A stretch of DNA of 11,919 bases from Acetobacteraceae bacterium (GTDB lineage Bacteria > Pseudomonadota > Alphaproteobacteria > Acetobacterales > Acetobacteraceae): assembly GCA_030039695.1 (NCBI GenBank), contig JASHVB010000419.1, forward strand, positions 1 to 11,919, read 5' to 3'. How positions within the stretch are numbered: the first letter of the stretch is position 1; each line of letters starts with the position of its first letter. Position numbers and translations under genes: made by a program. Below, one piece after another: positions 1 to 6,847 of the stretch. The notes beneath the pieces were generated by a model. That model saw nothing but the letters and a program-made list of their open reading frames with translations. It searched no databases and was not told the DNA's origin.

Positions 1-111
1 GCCGCGTTACCGCCTGCCATGTCACCAACTCTCTACCACCCATGGCAAAAGAGCCGACCGCGTTGCCGGCCGATCGGCGAGCCGGGCGCCCGTGGCTCCC
101 CTTGGTTTACG

Positions 112-597
112 CTATCGTGCGGATTGATTAGAAATACCGGGCTTGCAGGATCGGCCGGTCGCAACAACGCAGACAGAGACGAGAGAGTCATCCAGCACGC
201 TCACATCGCAGTCGTTGCCCACCAATCCGCCAATGGTACTCGGACCGAACAGGAAAAGATTTTGCGCGGGTGTCCAGCCAGGTCCAACAATGATTCTCGG
301 TAGCCCTAATCCGGGGGTCAACGTGTTGTGCCCGGTGACCGCTGTCAGGCTGACAAAATTCCGCGGTTCCGGGCTGCTGGCGTGGATCACGTTATAAAGG
401 ATTGCACGCGCTTTGTACGCAGCTGTTGCATGATCCAAGGCCTCGGCGCACCCCTCGATGGGGCCGACCACCGAGCACGCGGATAGGTCTAGTGTCGCGC
501 ATGCTGTGGCGAGTCTGGTCCCCCGACACGGCAGGGGAAAAAGGTCGCATTGATCGCCCTCCTCGCGACTCGACGCTATAATTGAGCGATCTTCCAA
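112..597 (-). CDS. Truncated lipoprotein-like hypothetical protein
   Basis: I do not have a named function for this 161-residue ORF. It has a possible lipobox, LSAC with Cys41, after a short basic segment (Arg25, Arg28). The hydrophobic stretch before it is interrupted by Asp, so export is doubtful. Residues about 50-130, with the blocks ARAILYNVIHASSPEPRNFV and then LPRIIVGPG, resemble from memory a family of uncharacterised alphaproteobacterial lipoproteins (pattern: ARNEAILLNIVRAS, then EPLNF, then a Gly/Pro-rich segment, then an IL-D-K-DFY block). Here the similarity stops after DVSVLDD, and the last roughly 25 residues look out of frame or degraded. Family members as I recall them are several hundred residues long, so this is probably a truncated or frameshifted remnant. 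The start at 597 has no clear Shine-Dalgarno. The gene is divergent from the patatin lipoprotein, 163 bp away. It could also be a chance ORF. Confidence 0.42.
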   Translation of the reverse strand: MEDRSIIASSREEGDQCDLFPLPCRGTRLATACATLDLSACSVVGPIEGCAEALDHATAAYKARAILYNVIHASSPEPRNFVSLTAVTGHNTLTPGLGLPRIIVGPGWTPAQNLFLFGPSTIGGLVGNDCDVSVLDDSLVSVCVVATGRSCKPGISNQSAR

Positions 598-685
598 GTA
601 TTCGAAGCGGTTTCTTCCGGCGCCTGCTCGTCAGGACCGTGACATCGGGACCTCTGGCTGTGTGGTACCGGGTCGACGATAGGTG

Positions 686-714
686 TTGCCGGGACCGGTC
701 CGATACGTTAACAA
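686..714 (+). promoter_or_regulatory. Weak sigma-70-like promoter with palindromic spacer, upstream of the patatin gene
   Basis: TTGCCG (686-691) and TAACAA (709-714) are 17 bp apart. They lie 47 bp upstream of the patatin start. The spacer holds a perfect 10-bp palindrome, GGACCGGTCC (692-701), which could be an operator. The -10 box matches the consensus poorly, so this is a tentative assignment by eye. Confidence 0.2.
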
Positions 715-760
715 TCCTATTTGGTAATGAGACATTGGGTGCCTATGGGAAGCGTCGAAG

Positions 761-2362
761 ATGAACGCACACGGCGACAATGGTGAAAGGCGACCCATAA
801 CGGGCGCCGCCCTTGGCTTCCTCCGGTGGACACAGCGGGGGGCATTCTCCCTGGTTCTGTTGCTGGCCGCCTGTGCGCACTCGATCAACACAGCCCTGTG
901 CTCGGATCTCGGCGCCTGCCGCTACGATCCCGCGACTGGCTACCGCTTGCATCCCGAATGGAAACCGGAGCGGGACACGCTCTTCATCGCGACGTTTTCG
1001 GGTGGCGGCACCAGAGCAGCCTCTCTCGCCTACGGTGCTATGGAGGCACTTAGCGAAATACAGGGAGTTGGCGGGGAGCCCAGACTAATCGACAACTTGG
1101 ATATCGTCTCTTCGGTGTCTGGTGGATCGGTTACGGCGGCGTGGTATGCTCTCCACGGTCCAGAGGGCTTCGAACCCCCGGTCAACCAGCGGCTGATCAA
1201 ATTTCTGTACGCCGACGGCACCACTGTAATCGCGTTGCGGGGGCTCAATCCGGTCGCCTTGGCAAGGTACTTGTTCACGCCGTATCAGCGAAGCGATGTC
1301 CTGTCTGGGTATTTCGCCTCCTCGCTGTTTGACGACGCGCGATATGCGGATATATCGGCGAGATATCGGCCGGGGAGCCACCAAGGTTACGTCATCCTCA
1401 ATGCAACTGATGTTGGGCACGAAGTTGCATTCCCTTTCATCCAAAATACCTTTGACCTTATCTGTTCCAATCTGGACAGCATGTCGGTCGCCGATGCTGT
1501 CGCAGCCTCCGCCAATTTTCCGTTTGTGTTCTCTGCGAGTGGAATAAGGAACTACTCCATCTGTGCGGCACAACGTTCAACAACCTTTCTGAACGAGGGC
1601 CCTCCCGTCTGGATCTCCAAATACAAATCCTTTAACACCGGACCTGAGGAGCGTCCAAATGCCGGAGCTGTTCTACCCAGACCGGCTCAGTTGTCCAGCA
1701 TACAACAGGCAAGGCAGGCGTACGGCTATCTGCACCCTCGCCCCAACGATCAGTATCTCCACTTGCTCGACGGAGGTTTGGCGGACAATTTAGGAATTAG
1801 GTCAACGCTCAATTTGACCGATGCGCCTGATGAGGCCCCAGGCATCGGATCCCGAGTGGGTACGTCACACCGACCCGTTGGTTACCGCGATGTGAGTAAG
1901 ATTCTCTATTTGGTTGTCAACGCGCGAACTGTGGATGCGCCGAGCGCTGATTCAACTCTTTACCCGCCGAATGAGTTGAGCACGGCTTACGGGTTGGTTT
2001 ATACCGCGATGGGCAACGCCACGCTGGACGTCGAAGCTCTTTTGAATGCCCAGTTGCAGGCGACAACTGAGTTTGAACCGAAGTATCCAGCGTATCCCGA
2101 GGTCAACGTAAAAACACAGCCTTATATTGTCTCCGTCGATGCCGAATTCATTCCCGACCGGGAGTGTCGCGAATGGTTTTGGAAAATTCCCACAACCTGG
2201 GAGCTCCCCAATAAAACCATTCATGCCCTGATCGCTCTCGGTCGGACGTTGGTTCTGAACAGCCCTGGCATGAAGAACTACCTCGAGGCAGAACACATCA
2301 CTCCGCCAGCCGCTCCCGATTTCAGCAAGCCGTGCAGTGAGGCGTGGGGAACGCGTGGCTAG
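761..2362 (+). CDS. Patatin-like phospholipase lipoprotein
   Basis: This is a 533-residue serine lipid acyl hydrolase of the patatin family, predicted to act on acyl lipids at the cell envelope. The N-terminus has a basic stretch, a hydrophobic segment FSLVLLLAA and a lipobox LAAC with Cys38, so it is probably a lipidated protein exported by Sec and signal peptidase II. The catalytic features are in the family order. The glycine-rich oxyanion loop GGGTRA is at 81-86. The nucleophile elbow is SVSGG, with Ser120 as the likely nucleophile (an S-x-S-x-G form of the usual G-x-S-x-G). The dyad aspartate is Asp337 in LDGGLADNLG. The region between them, and about 190 residues after Asp337, are longer than in minimal patatins. 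GGAAGCG about 15 bp upstream is a weak ribosome site. The AT-richer codon use differs from the genes to the right. The fold assignment is firm, the substrate unknown. Confidence 0.93.
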   Translation: MNAHGDNGERRPITGAALGFLRWTQRGAFSLVLLLAACAHSINTALCSDLGACRYDPATGYRLHPEWKPERDTLFIATFSGGGTRAASLAYGAMEALSEIQGVGGEPRLIDNLDIVSSVSGGSVTAAWYALHGPEGFEPPVNQRLIKFLYADGTTVIALRGLNPVALARYLFTPYQRSDVLSGYFASSLFDDARYADISARYRPGSHQGYVILNATDVGHEVAFPFIQNTFDLICSNLDSMSVADAVAASANFPFVFSASGIRNYSICAAQRSTTFLNEGPPVWISKYKSFNTGPEERPNAGAVLPRPAQLSSIQQARQAYGYLHPRPNDQYLHLLDGGLADNLGIRSTLNLTDAPDEAPGIGSRVGTSHRPVGYRDVSKILYLVVNARTVDAPSADSTLYPPNELSTAYGLVYTAMGNATLDVEALLNAQLQATTEFEPKYPAYPEVNVKTQPYIVSVDAEFIPDRECREWFWKIPTTWELPNKTIHALIALGRTLVLNSPGMKNYLEAEHITPPAAPDFSKPCSEAWGTRG

Positions 2363-2391
2363 GGCTCCATTCGTCTCAGGCGCGATACGGC

Positions 2392-2412
2392 CCGGAATTG
2401 TCGGCAATCCGG
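2392..2412. terminator. Hairpin between convergent genes
   Basis: CCGGAATTG (2392-2400) and CAATCCGG (2405-2412) pair as an 8-bp stem with one bulged A and a TCGG loop. The hairpin lies 30 bp after the patatin stop and 35 bp after the aminotransferase stop, so it could serve both convergent genes. No T-tract follows on either strand, so it is at best a weak intrinsic terminator. Confidence 0.3.
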
Positions 2413-2446
2413 ACCCATCGGTGTCCCTGATTCAGCGGTGTGGCGA

Positions 2447-3610
2447 CTAATGGCGACCTGACGCCGCCATTTCCGCCCGAATTCCGTCGCGCAAACGCTG
2501 CATCGCCCGCTCCATCAGGATGGCCGACTGGGCGAAGCAGACGCGCAGGTAACCTTCCCCCGCGGCGCCGAACGCCACACCCGGGGCGATCGCCACACGA
2601 TGGTTGGTCACCAGCTTCTTCGCCATGTCCAGACTGTCGGTCAGCCCTTCAACCCCTACGAACGCATAGAACGCACCAAGCGGCGCGGCGTAGCGGATGC
2701 CGTTCAACCCATCGAGGGCTTCGCCGGCCAGCGTACGACCTGCCGCGCAATGGGCGAGAAAGCCCGGCACCGTGTCCGGATCGTGCAGTGCGGCGACGCC
2801 TGCCTGCTGGATGAACGGGGCAACGCCGGAATGTGTGACCTCAACGATTTCGGCCACGGCATCGCGCACGCCGTGCGGCAGCACCAGCCAGCCAAGCCGC
2901 CAGCCAGTCATGACCCAGGCCTTGGAAAGGCTGTTGCAGATGATGACGCGGTCGTCCGGTTCGGCAATGTCGAGAAGCGACGGGGCGGCGAGGGCGCCGT
3001 CATAGATCAGGCGGGAATAGACCTCGTCGGACATCAGCCAGACGCCGCGGCGGCGGGCGATATCCAGGATGGCACGCAGCTCCTCATGCGTCGCGGTCCA
3101 GCCGGTGGGATTGTTCGGCGAATTCAGGATGAAGGCGCGGGCGCCGTTGAGCATCGCCTCGACCTGATTGAGATCCAGGCGGAAGCTGCCATCCGGCTGC
3201 GCGCTCAGCGCCAGCTCGGCAACCTCTGCGCCGCGCACACGCACGGCATTGGCGATGTTCGGCCACGATGGGCTGTGCAGCACCACGCGCTCACCGGCAC
3301 GCACGACGGCCGCGAGTGCGATGGAGATAGCCGCCATGCCGGACGCGGCGACCTGGATGCGCTCTTCGGCGACCGGCTTCGCGTGCAAACCCGTCAAATA
3401 GGCCGCCAGTGCGGAACGCAGCGAGGGGAGGCCACGCACGTCGGGATAACGCGTCAAGCCGGCGTCAAGCGCGGCTACGGCGGCATCGCGCGCGGCCAGC
3501 GGGCTGGGCTGGTCGGATTCGCCGAAGCAGAGAAACTCGACGTCGGGCGTGGCAAAGGCGAGGCGGCTCACCTCGACGATGCGTGAACCGGGGATGATGT
3601 TGATGTCCAT
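2447..3610 (-). CDS. PLP-dependent class I/II aminotransferase
   Basis: This 387-residue fold-type I aminotransferase should be cytoplasmic and move an amino group between an amino acid and a 2-oxo acid through pyridoxal phosphate. Visible motifs are NSPNNPTG (163-170), SDEVYSR (194-200) with the cofactor-ring Asp195 and Tyr198, and SLSKAWVMTGWRLGW with the Schiff-base lysine Lys230 and the phosphate-binding Arg238. Arg356 in YLRVCFA is the likely substrate carboxylate binder. Length is normal for the family. Upstream, CACACGG gives no Shine-Dalgarno, but no other Met occurs before residue 92, and the N-terminus aligns well with the family, so I keep the start at 3610. It stands alone, convergent with the patatin gene and 316 bp from the amidohydrolase pair. 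Substrate choice cannot be read from the sequence; aspartate- or aromatic-type specificity are both possible. Confidence 0.93.
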   Translation of the reverse strand: MDINIIPGSRIVEVSRLAFATPDVEFLCFGESDQPSPLAARDAAVAALDAGLTRYPDVRGLPSLRSALAAYLTGLHAKPVAEERIQVAASGMAAISIALAAVVRAGERVVLHSPSWPNIANAVRVRGAEVAELALSAQPDGSFRLDLNQVEAMLNGARAFILNSPNNPTGWTATHEELRAILDIARRRGVWLMSDEVYSRLIYDGALAAPSLLDIAEPDDRVIICNSLSKAWVMTGWRLGWLVLPHGVRDAVAEIVEVTHSGVAPFIQQAGVAALHDPDTVPGFLAHCAAGRTLAGEALDGLNGIRYAAPLGAFYAFVGVEGLTDSLDMAKKLVTNHRVAIAPGVAFGAAGEGYLRVCFAQSAILMERAMQRLRDGIRAEMAASGRH

Positions 3611-3653
3611 CCGTGTGATCTGGGTTGTCGGGTGGGAATTGCGATAGTTTCGG

Positions 3654-3668
3654 TGCGGTCAAACCGCA
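3654..3668. promoter_or_regulatory. Inverted repeat upstream of the aminotransferase
   Basis: TGCGGT and ACCGCA form perfect 6-bp arms around CAA. The site lies 44-58 bp upstream of the aminotransferase start codon, a position that suits an operator or an RNA hairpin in its leader. No regulator is identified. Confidence 0.25.
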
Positions 3669-3885
3669 GAGCCGCATGGAGAAGGCTGACAAGCTAAATG
3701 CGTTAACATTATCTCAGTAGTCGGTGCCGCAAACTACGACGCCGGCCACGACAGATCCGTCGGGCACATCCAGCAAGAAGAGACGCTATGCCAACTTTGC
3801 TGCTTGCTGCTCGTTATGGCGAGTTTTTGCGCGTTCACGTCAAGACCGACATCGTCCCGCAGTAGACGCCTGGCCAGTTCCGGAA

Positions 3886-3899
3886 ACGGCGATCGCCGT
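3886..3899. terminator. Perfect 14-bp palindrome after the amidohydrolase operon
   Basis: ACGGCGATCGCCGT is self-complementary and lies 28 bp downstream of the amidohydrolase stop codon. On the minus strand it is followed by TTTCC, not a proper T-run. A terminator stem is possible but weak. Confidence 0.25.
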
Positions 3900-3926
3900 C
3901 TGCGGCAATGCTCACCATCCCATGTA

Positions 3927-5051
3927 TCAAGCGATCCCGTACACCGCTTTCGCATTCTCCAGAAAGACGCCGCGCCTCTGCGTCTCGGTCATCCGCAGCG
4001 GCAGCGCCTGCGTCGGATCATCGTAGTCCCAGTGCGGATAATCGGTGGCAAACAGCACGCGGTCCCAGCCCAACCATTCAATCGCATCGGCGAGATGTTC
4101 GCGCGGTTCCGGTTCCTCGATCGGCTGTGTGGTGAACCACACGTTGCGGCGAAGGTATTCGCTCGGCAGCATTTTCAGATGTGGTGTTTCGGCTTTCAGC
4201 TTCGCCCAGTGTTTGTCCATGCGCCACGCCAGAGCGGCACCCCAGGCGAGCCCCGCTTCGATCATCACCACTTTCAGCGACGGGAGGCGTTCGAACACGC
4301 CCTCGAAAATCAGGCTGATCAGCAATGCCTGCTGCGCCTGCGCGTGGCCGACCATCTCTTCGAGATAATAGGACGCCCAGCCCGCGCCGGTGACCGGCCA
4401 TCCGCCGTACCCGAATGCGTGCACGCCGATCGGCAGATCGGCTGCGGCTGCGGCTTCGAAGATCGGCCAGTAGCGGCGCTGACCGAGCGGCTCCGATGTG
4501 CGGCTAAGGAACAACACATGCGCGAAGCTGGGATTGTCGGCGCGTCGCTCGATTTCCCGCACCGATGCAACCGGATCCTCATACGGAATCACCACTGACG
4601 CACGCAGGCGTTTGTCGCGCGAGGTCCATTCCGCAAGCTGCCATTCGTTCGTCGCGTGGGTGATTGCCGCCGACAGTTCCGGATTCTGCGCGCCTTGTCC
4701 GGAAGTCAGCGGATTCAGCACACCGAGCACGACGTTGTTCGGATCGAGGTGCTGCTGCTGCATGAAGCTGAGATCGCTGCCCGGCATGCCGTCGGGCGGC
4801 CATGCGTCGATGCGGCATGCCTGAGGCTGGCCCTTCGGATAAGCCGTCCCTTTCTCCCAGGGCTGGCGGTAGCTCACGCCGAACGTCTCGAGATGCTGCT
4901 GCCATCGCTTCGACAGATACGGATAAAGCGCAGTGCTCACGCCGCCGATGCCGGCGCCCATCGGGCGCGGGTGGATGTCGCAGTCGGCGATGCCAACCTT
5001 CGAAGCGGCGGCGGGCCGCACGCCGGAGCGGTTCAACAAGTCCACGTTCAT
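3927..5051 (-). CDS. Amidohydrolase-2 family metalloenzyme, second gene of pair
   Basis: This is a 374-residue TIM-barrel enzyme of the amidohydrolase-2 family, which includes ACMSD-type decarboxylases and C-N or C-C hydrolases. The metal motif on strand 1 is DCDIHP with Asp23, Asp25 and His27, a D-x-D-x-H form where classic members have H-x-H. Further expected ligands or catalytic residues are His211 (IGVHAFG), the conserved Glu266 of VVMIEAG, and Asp337/His340 in LFATDYPHWD. The start at 5051 is preceded by GGGGAGGAG at good spacing. Its ATG overlaps the stop of the upstream paralogue as ATGA, so the two are very likely one operon with coupled translation. The pair shares the same landmarks throughout (W-S-Y-Y loop, I-EG-F-R-PSL, T-QP, TDYPHW), which indicates duplication. 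The substrate is unknown. Confidence 0.92.
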   Translation of the reverse strand: MNVDLLNRSGVRPAAASKVGIADCDIHPRPMGAGIGGVSTALYPYLSKRWQQHLETFGVSYRQPWEKGTAYPKGQPQACRIDAWPPDGMPGSDLSFMQQQHLDPNNVVLGVLNPLTSGQGAQNPELSAAITHATNEWQLAEWTSRDKRLRASVVIPYEDPVASVREIERRADNPSFAHVLFLSRTSEPLGQRRYWPIFEAAAAADLPIGVHAFGYGGWPVTGAGWASYYLEEMVGHAQAQQALLISLIFEGVFERLPSLKVVMIEAGLAWGAALAWRMDKHWAKLKAETPHLKMLPSEYLRRNVWFTTQPIEEPEPREHLADAIEWLGWDRVLFATDYPHWDYDDPTQALPLRMTETQRRGVFLENAKAVYGIA

Positions 5052-6151
5052 GCCACGCTCTCCTCCCCGCTCTGTGCCGGGGACCTGGAATGGACGGTCT
5101 GTTGCAGCCGAGGATAGGTCCGCATGGGGTTCTCCGCCATGATCTTTCGCGCGAGGCCAGGATCAAGGCCGGGCGGGACCACGTCCGCACCATCGAATTG
5201 CCAGTGCGGGTAGTCGGTGGAGAACAACAGGACCTGGTCGGAACCAAGATGGTCCATCACCCGCATCACGGTGGTGGCATCGGGCGGCCCGTCAAACGGC
5301 TGCAATGTCAGGCGCACGCGGTCGCGCACGATGCTGGCGGGAGGATCGGCGACCCATGGTACCTCGGTGCGCAGGCCCTTCCAGAACTTGGTGAGTCGCC
5401 AGAGATAGGCCGGGAGCCAGGTCACACCGGATTCCATTAGCACGATCGTCAGGCTCGGGTGGCGAGCAAACACGCCCTCGGCGATGAGCGAGGTGAGCTG
5501 CGCCTGCATGGCCGGCGCCTGATTGACGTAGTCCTCGGTGTAGTAACTCGGCCACCCGACGGGGGTCACAGGATGGCGGTACGTGCTGCCGGCGTGGATG
5601 CCCACCGGCAACCCGTGGCGTTCTGCGGCGGCATAGATCGGCCAGTTCTGCCGGCGGCCGAGCGGCAGTTCCGCGCCGGCCAACAGCATCACCTGGACGA
5701 AGCGGCGGTCAGGGGCGAGGCGGTTGATTTCGTCCGCCGCGAGCTCGGCGTTCTGCATCGGCACGATGATGGAGGCACGCAGACGGGGGTCGCAGTCCAG
5801 CCATTCGCGCGCGATCCAGTCATTGATCGCGCGCGCGAAGGCGGCGCCCATGTCCTCCGAGAACAAGGCCTGTGCGCCGTACAGGCAATTGAGAATGGCG
5901 CGGCTGGTATCGAATGGTGCGAGCGCCTGGACGGCGAGTGCGGCGGGATTGGTGGCGGCCTTGCCCGCCGCGTCGCGCCAGTCCATGCGGGCTGAGAGCG
6001 GGCTGCGCGTCGGGTAGCTGATGGTGTTCAGCTCATCGAGGCCGCGGCGACGCACGGTCTCGCGCCAGAAGTCGTCGAGGTAGGGCAGCAGGGCGGCGAG
6101 ATTCGGCACCGTCGGGTGCACATCGCAGTCGATCGGACCGGCTGGCTGCAT
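5048..6151 (-). CDS. Amidohydrolase-2 family metalloenzyme, first gene of pair
   Basis: This 367-residue paralogue lies directly upstream of the other amidohydrolase and overlaps it by four bases. I place the start at 6151, not at the farthest in-frame start (6265). The ATG at 6151 follows GTGGAGGATGCC, with GGAGG five bases away, and brings the metal motif IDCDVHP near the N-terminus (Asp8, Asp10, His12), as in the sister enzyme. The 38 extra residues of the longer reading have no family counterpart in the sister enzyme. Other landmarks are GLPVGIHAGS with the barrel His, VLMESGVTW with the conserved Glu, and LLFSTDYPHWQFDG with the late Asp and His. The family uses one divalent metal for hydrolysis or non-oxidative decarboxylation. 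A nearby ferredoxin suggests a catabolic setting, but the substrate is not readable. The two copies may form a heteromer or act on successive intermediates. Confidence 0.9.
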   Translation of the reverse strand: MQPAGPIDCDVHPTVPNLAALLPYLDDFWRETVRRRGLDELNTISYPTRSPLSARMDWRDAAGKAATNPAALAVQALAPFDTSRAILNCLYGAQALFSEDMGAAFARAINDWIAREWLDCDPRLRASIIVPMQNAELAADEINRLAPDRRFVQVMLLAGAELPLGRRQNWPIYAAAERHGLPVGIHAGSTYRHPVTPVGWPSYYTEDYVNQAPAMQAQLTSLIAEGVFARHPSLTIVLMESGVTWLPAYLWRLTKFWKGLRTEVPWVADPPASIVRDRVRLTLQPFDGPPDATTVMRVMDHLGSDQVLLFSTDYPHWQFDGADVVPPGLDPGLARKIMAENPMRTYPRLQQTVHSRSPAQSGEESVA

Positions 6152-6281
6152 GGCATCCTCCACGGCCGACACTACCGTTGGCCGTCTGGGTGGCAAGATC
6201 ACTCCTGGCAGGCCGGCGATATGTTTGCAATCCGCAATCAGATCCGCGCCCCGCAGGCTAATCATTCGATATGCCGTGGAA

Positions 6282-6324
6282 TATTACGGGAAAGCGGTCG
6301 ACTCACTGTCGATGCGCCGTAATA
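6282..6324. repeat. Nested inverted repeats in the amidohydrolase leader
   Basis: The outer arms TATTACGG (6282-6289) and CCGTAATA (6317-6324) are perfect 8-bp complements 27 bp apart. Inside them TCGAC (6298-6302) and GTCGA (6308-6312) form a second dyad with almost the same centre. The block lies 131-173 bp upstream of the chosen amidohydrolase start. It could be paired operator half-sites or an RNA hairpin. Confidence 0.4.
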
Positions 6325-6400
6325 ATTTCGCGTCACGGTAACAATTTTTATCGCGCGGACTGAAGATAGTGCTTGCGCTCACGGCATCGTGTGGTTGATA

Positions 6401-6416
6401 GTCACGCGCCCGTGAC
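6401..6416. promoter_or_regulatory. Palindrome GTCACG-N4-CGTGAC, candidate operator
   Basis: These are perfect 6-bp arms around CGCC, 54 bp upstream of the hypothetical gene start. A related imperfect dyad, GTCACGGTAAC, sits at 6332-6342, so the GTCAC half-site occurs twice more or less symmetrically in this divergent region. The binding protein is unknown. Confidence 0.3.
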
Positions 6417-6469
6417 CAATAGACCACGCCGGATCGATGCCTTGAGACATTGAGGGACGCCGGACGACC

Positions 6470-6847
6470 ATGTCGACGCTGAAAACCCTGCCAATTGGTG
6501 TCGCTTTCGAACTTGCGGACCTGTTCATCGCACAGGGATGGGCCACCTACCACAACCTGCGCCTCGTGATTGAGCTAGACTACGCAGCCGAAGGCGAGGA
6601 GTACGAGGAGGTGCTGGCGTTCTACCCACCGAACGGGTCATTCCGGAAATGGACGATGTGGCGCACCACGCGCAATATCGCCGTGCAAACGGTAAGAGGC
6701 CGGGTGATTTACTTCGCGTCGGTGGCTGATGCATTGGACGGGTTGATTCCGCCCCGAGCCTGCCTCGCGCCGACGCCGCCCGCGCCACGCGCATCGCGGA
6801 GCTCTAACCGGCGACTTTCACCAGCAGATCGTCACCTTCCGCCTTGA
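6470..6847 (+). CDS. Hypothetical protein, small soluble
   Basis: I do not recognise this 125-residue protein. Residues 1 to about 95 look like a real folded domain. They are rich in aromatic residues (WATYHNLRLV, VLAFYPPNGSF, KWTMWRTTRN) and use G/C-ending codons consistently, and they finish with a segment VIYFASVADALDGL that looks like a strand and helix. There is no signal peptide or membrane segment. The last 30 or so residues are Pro, Arg and Ser rich and less gene-like, and they run 44 bp into the 3' end of the Rieske gene on the other strand. GAGGGA lies about 12 bases before the ATG, a loose ribosome site. It sits alone on the plus strand between two minus-strand genes that might otherwise form one catabolic cluster. 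No function can be given. Confidence 0.68.
   Translation: MSTLKTLPIGVAFELADLFIAQGWATYHNLRLVIELDYAAEGEEYEEVLAFYPPNGSFRKWTMWRTTRNIAVQTVRGRVIYFASVADALDGLIPPRACLAPTPPAPRASRSSNRRLSPADRHLPP

Larger units (their letters stand above)
3611..3926. other. Intergenic stretch, aminotransferase to amidohydrolase pair
   Basis: I see no convincing gene in these 316 bp. They hold an inverted repeat upstream of the aminotransferase (3654-3668) and a 14-bp palindrome after the amidohydrolase operon (3886-3899). A 25-codon plus-strand reading frame at 3788-3865 (MPTLLLAARYGEFL, then basic and polar residues, ending VPQ) has no recognisable relative and only a purine-rich AAGAAGAGA before it. The aminotransferase promoter must lie here, but I cannot place a convincing -35/-10 pair. 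Confidence 0.5.
6152..6469. other. Divergent intergenic region with inverted repeats
   Basis: These 318 bp separate the amidohydrolase operon (minus) from the plus-strand hypothetical gene. They are locally AT-richer around 6261-6360. They carry nested inverted repeats at 6282-6324 and a separate palindrome at 6401-6416. No gene is seen. Both flanking genes must be started from here, but I could not find a -35/-10 pair that I trust. Confidence 0.5.

Noticed and set aside
1..111. Possible gene end or RNA at the left edge
   Set aside because: I see no coding frame with family-like motifs and no tRNA-like cloverleaf in these bases.
577..582. Perfect TATAAT on the plus strand
   Set aside because: The only TTGATC upstream leaves a 21-bp spacer, and the box is nearly 180 bp from the patatin start and overlaps the start of the minus-strand ORF. 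I do not call it a promoter.
2600..3586. Long 328-codon plus-strand open frame
   Set aside because: It is antisense to the aminotransferase, whose catalytic motifs are all intact. The frame has the Arg/Gly/His-rich composition of a high-GC shadow.
3892..3892. GCGATCGC octamer inside the 14-bp palindrome, like the cyanobacterial HIP1 element
   Set aside because: A single copy is present, and no other feature suggests a cyanobacterium. In GC-rich DNA one copy is expected by chance.
3804..4598. 264-codon plus-strand open frame
   Set aside because: It is largely antisense to the amidohydrolase with its intact metal motif, and its protein has no recognisable domain.
6152..6265. 38-residue N-terminal extension of the first amidohydrolase
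   Set aside because: The ATG at 6151 has a strong GGAGG site and gives an N-terminus like that of the sister enzyme; the extension has no ribosome site and no counterpart.
6297..6318. Resemblance of this segment to the MarR operator (shared CACTGT centre and some arm bases)
   Set aside because: Only about 14 of 22 positions agree, and the best agreement is in the operator's spacer, which a dimeric regulator would not be expected to read. This is near what chance alignment gives.
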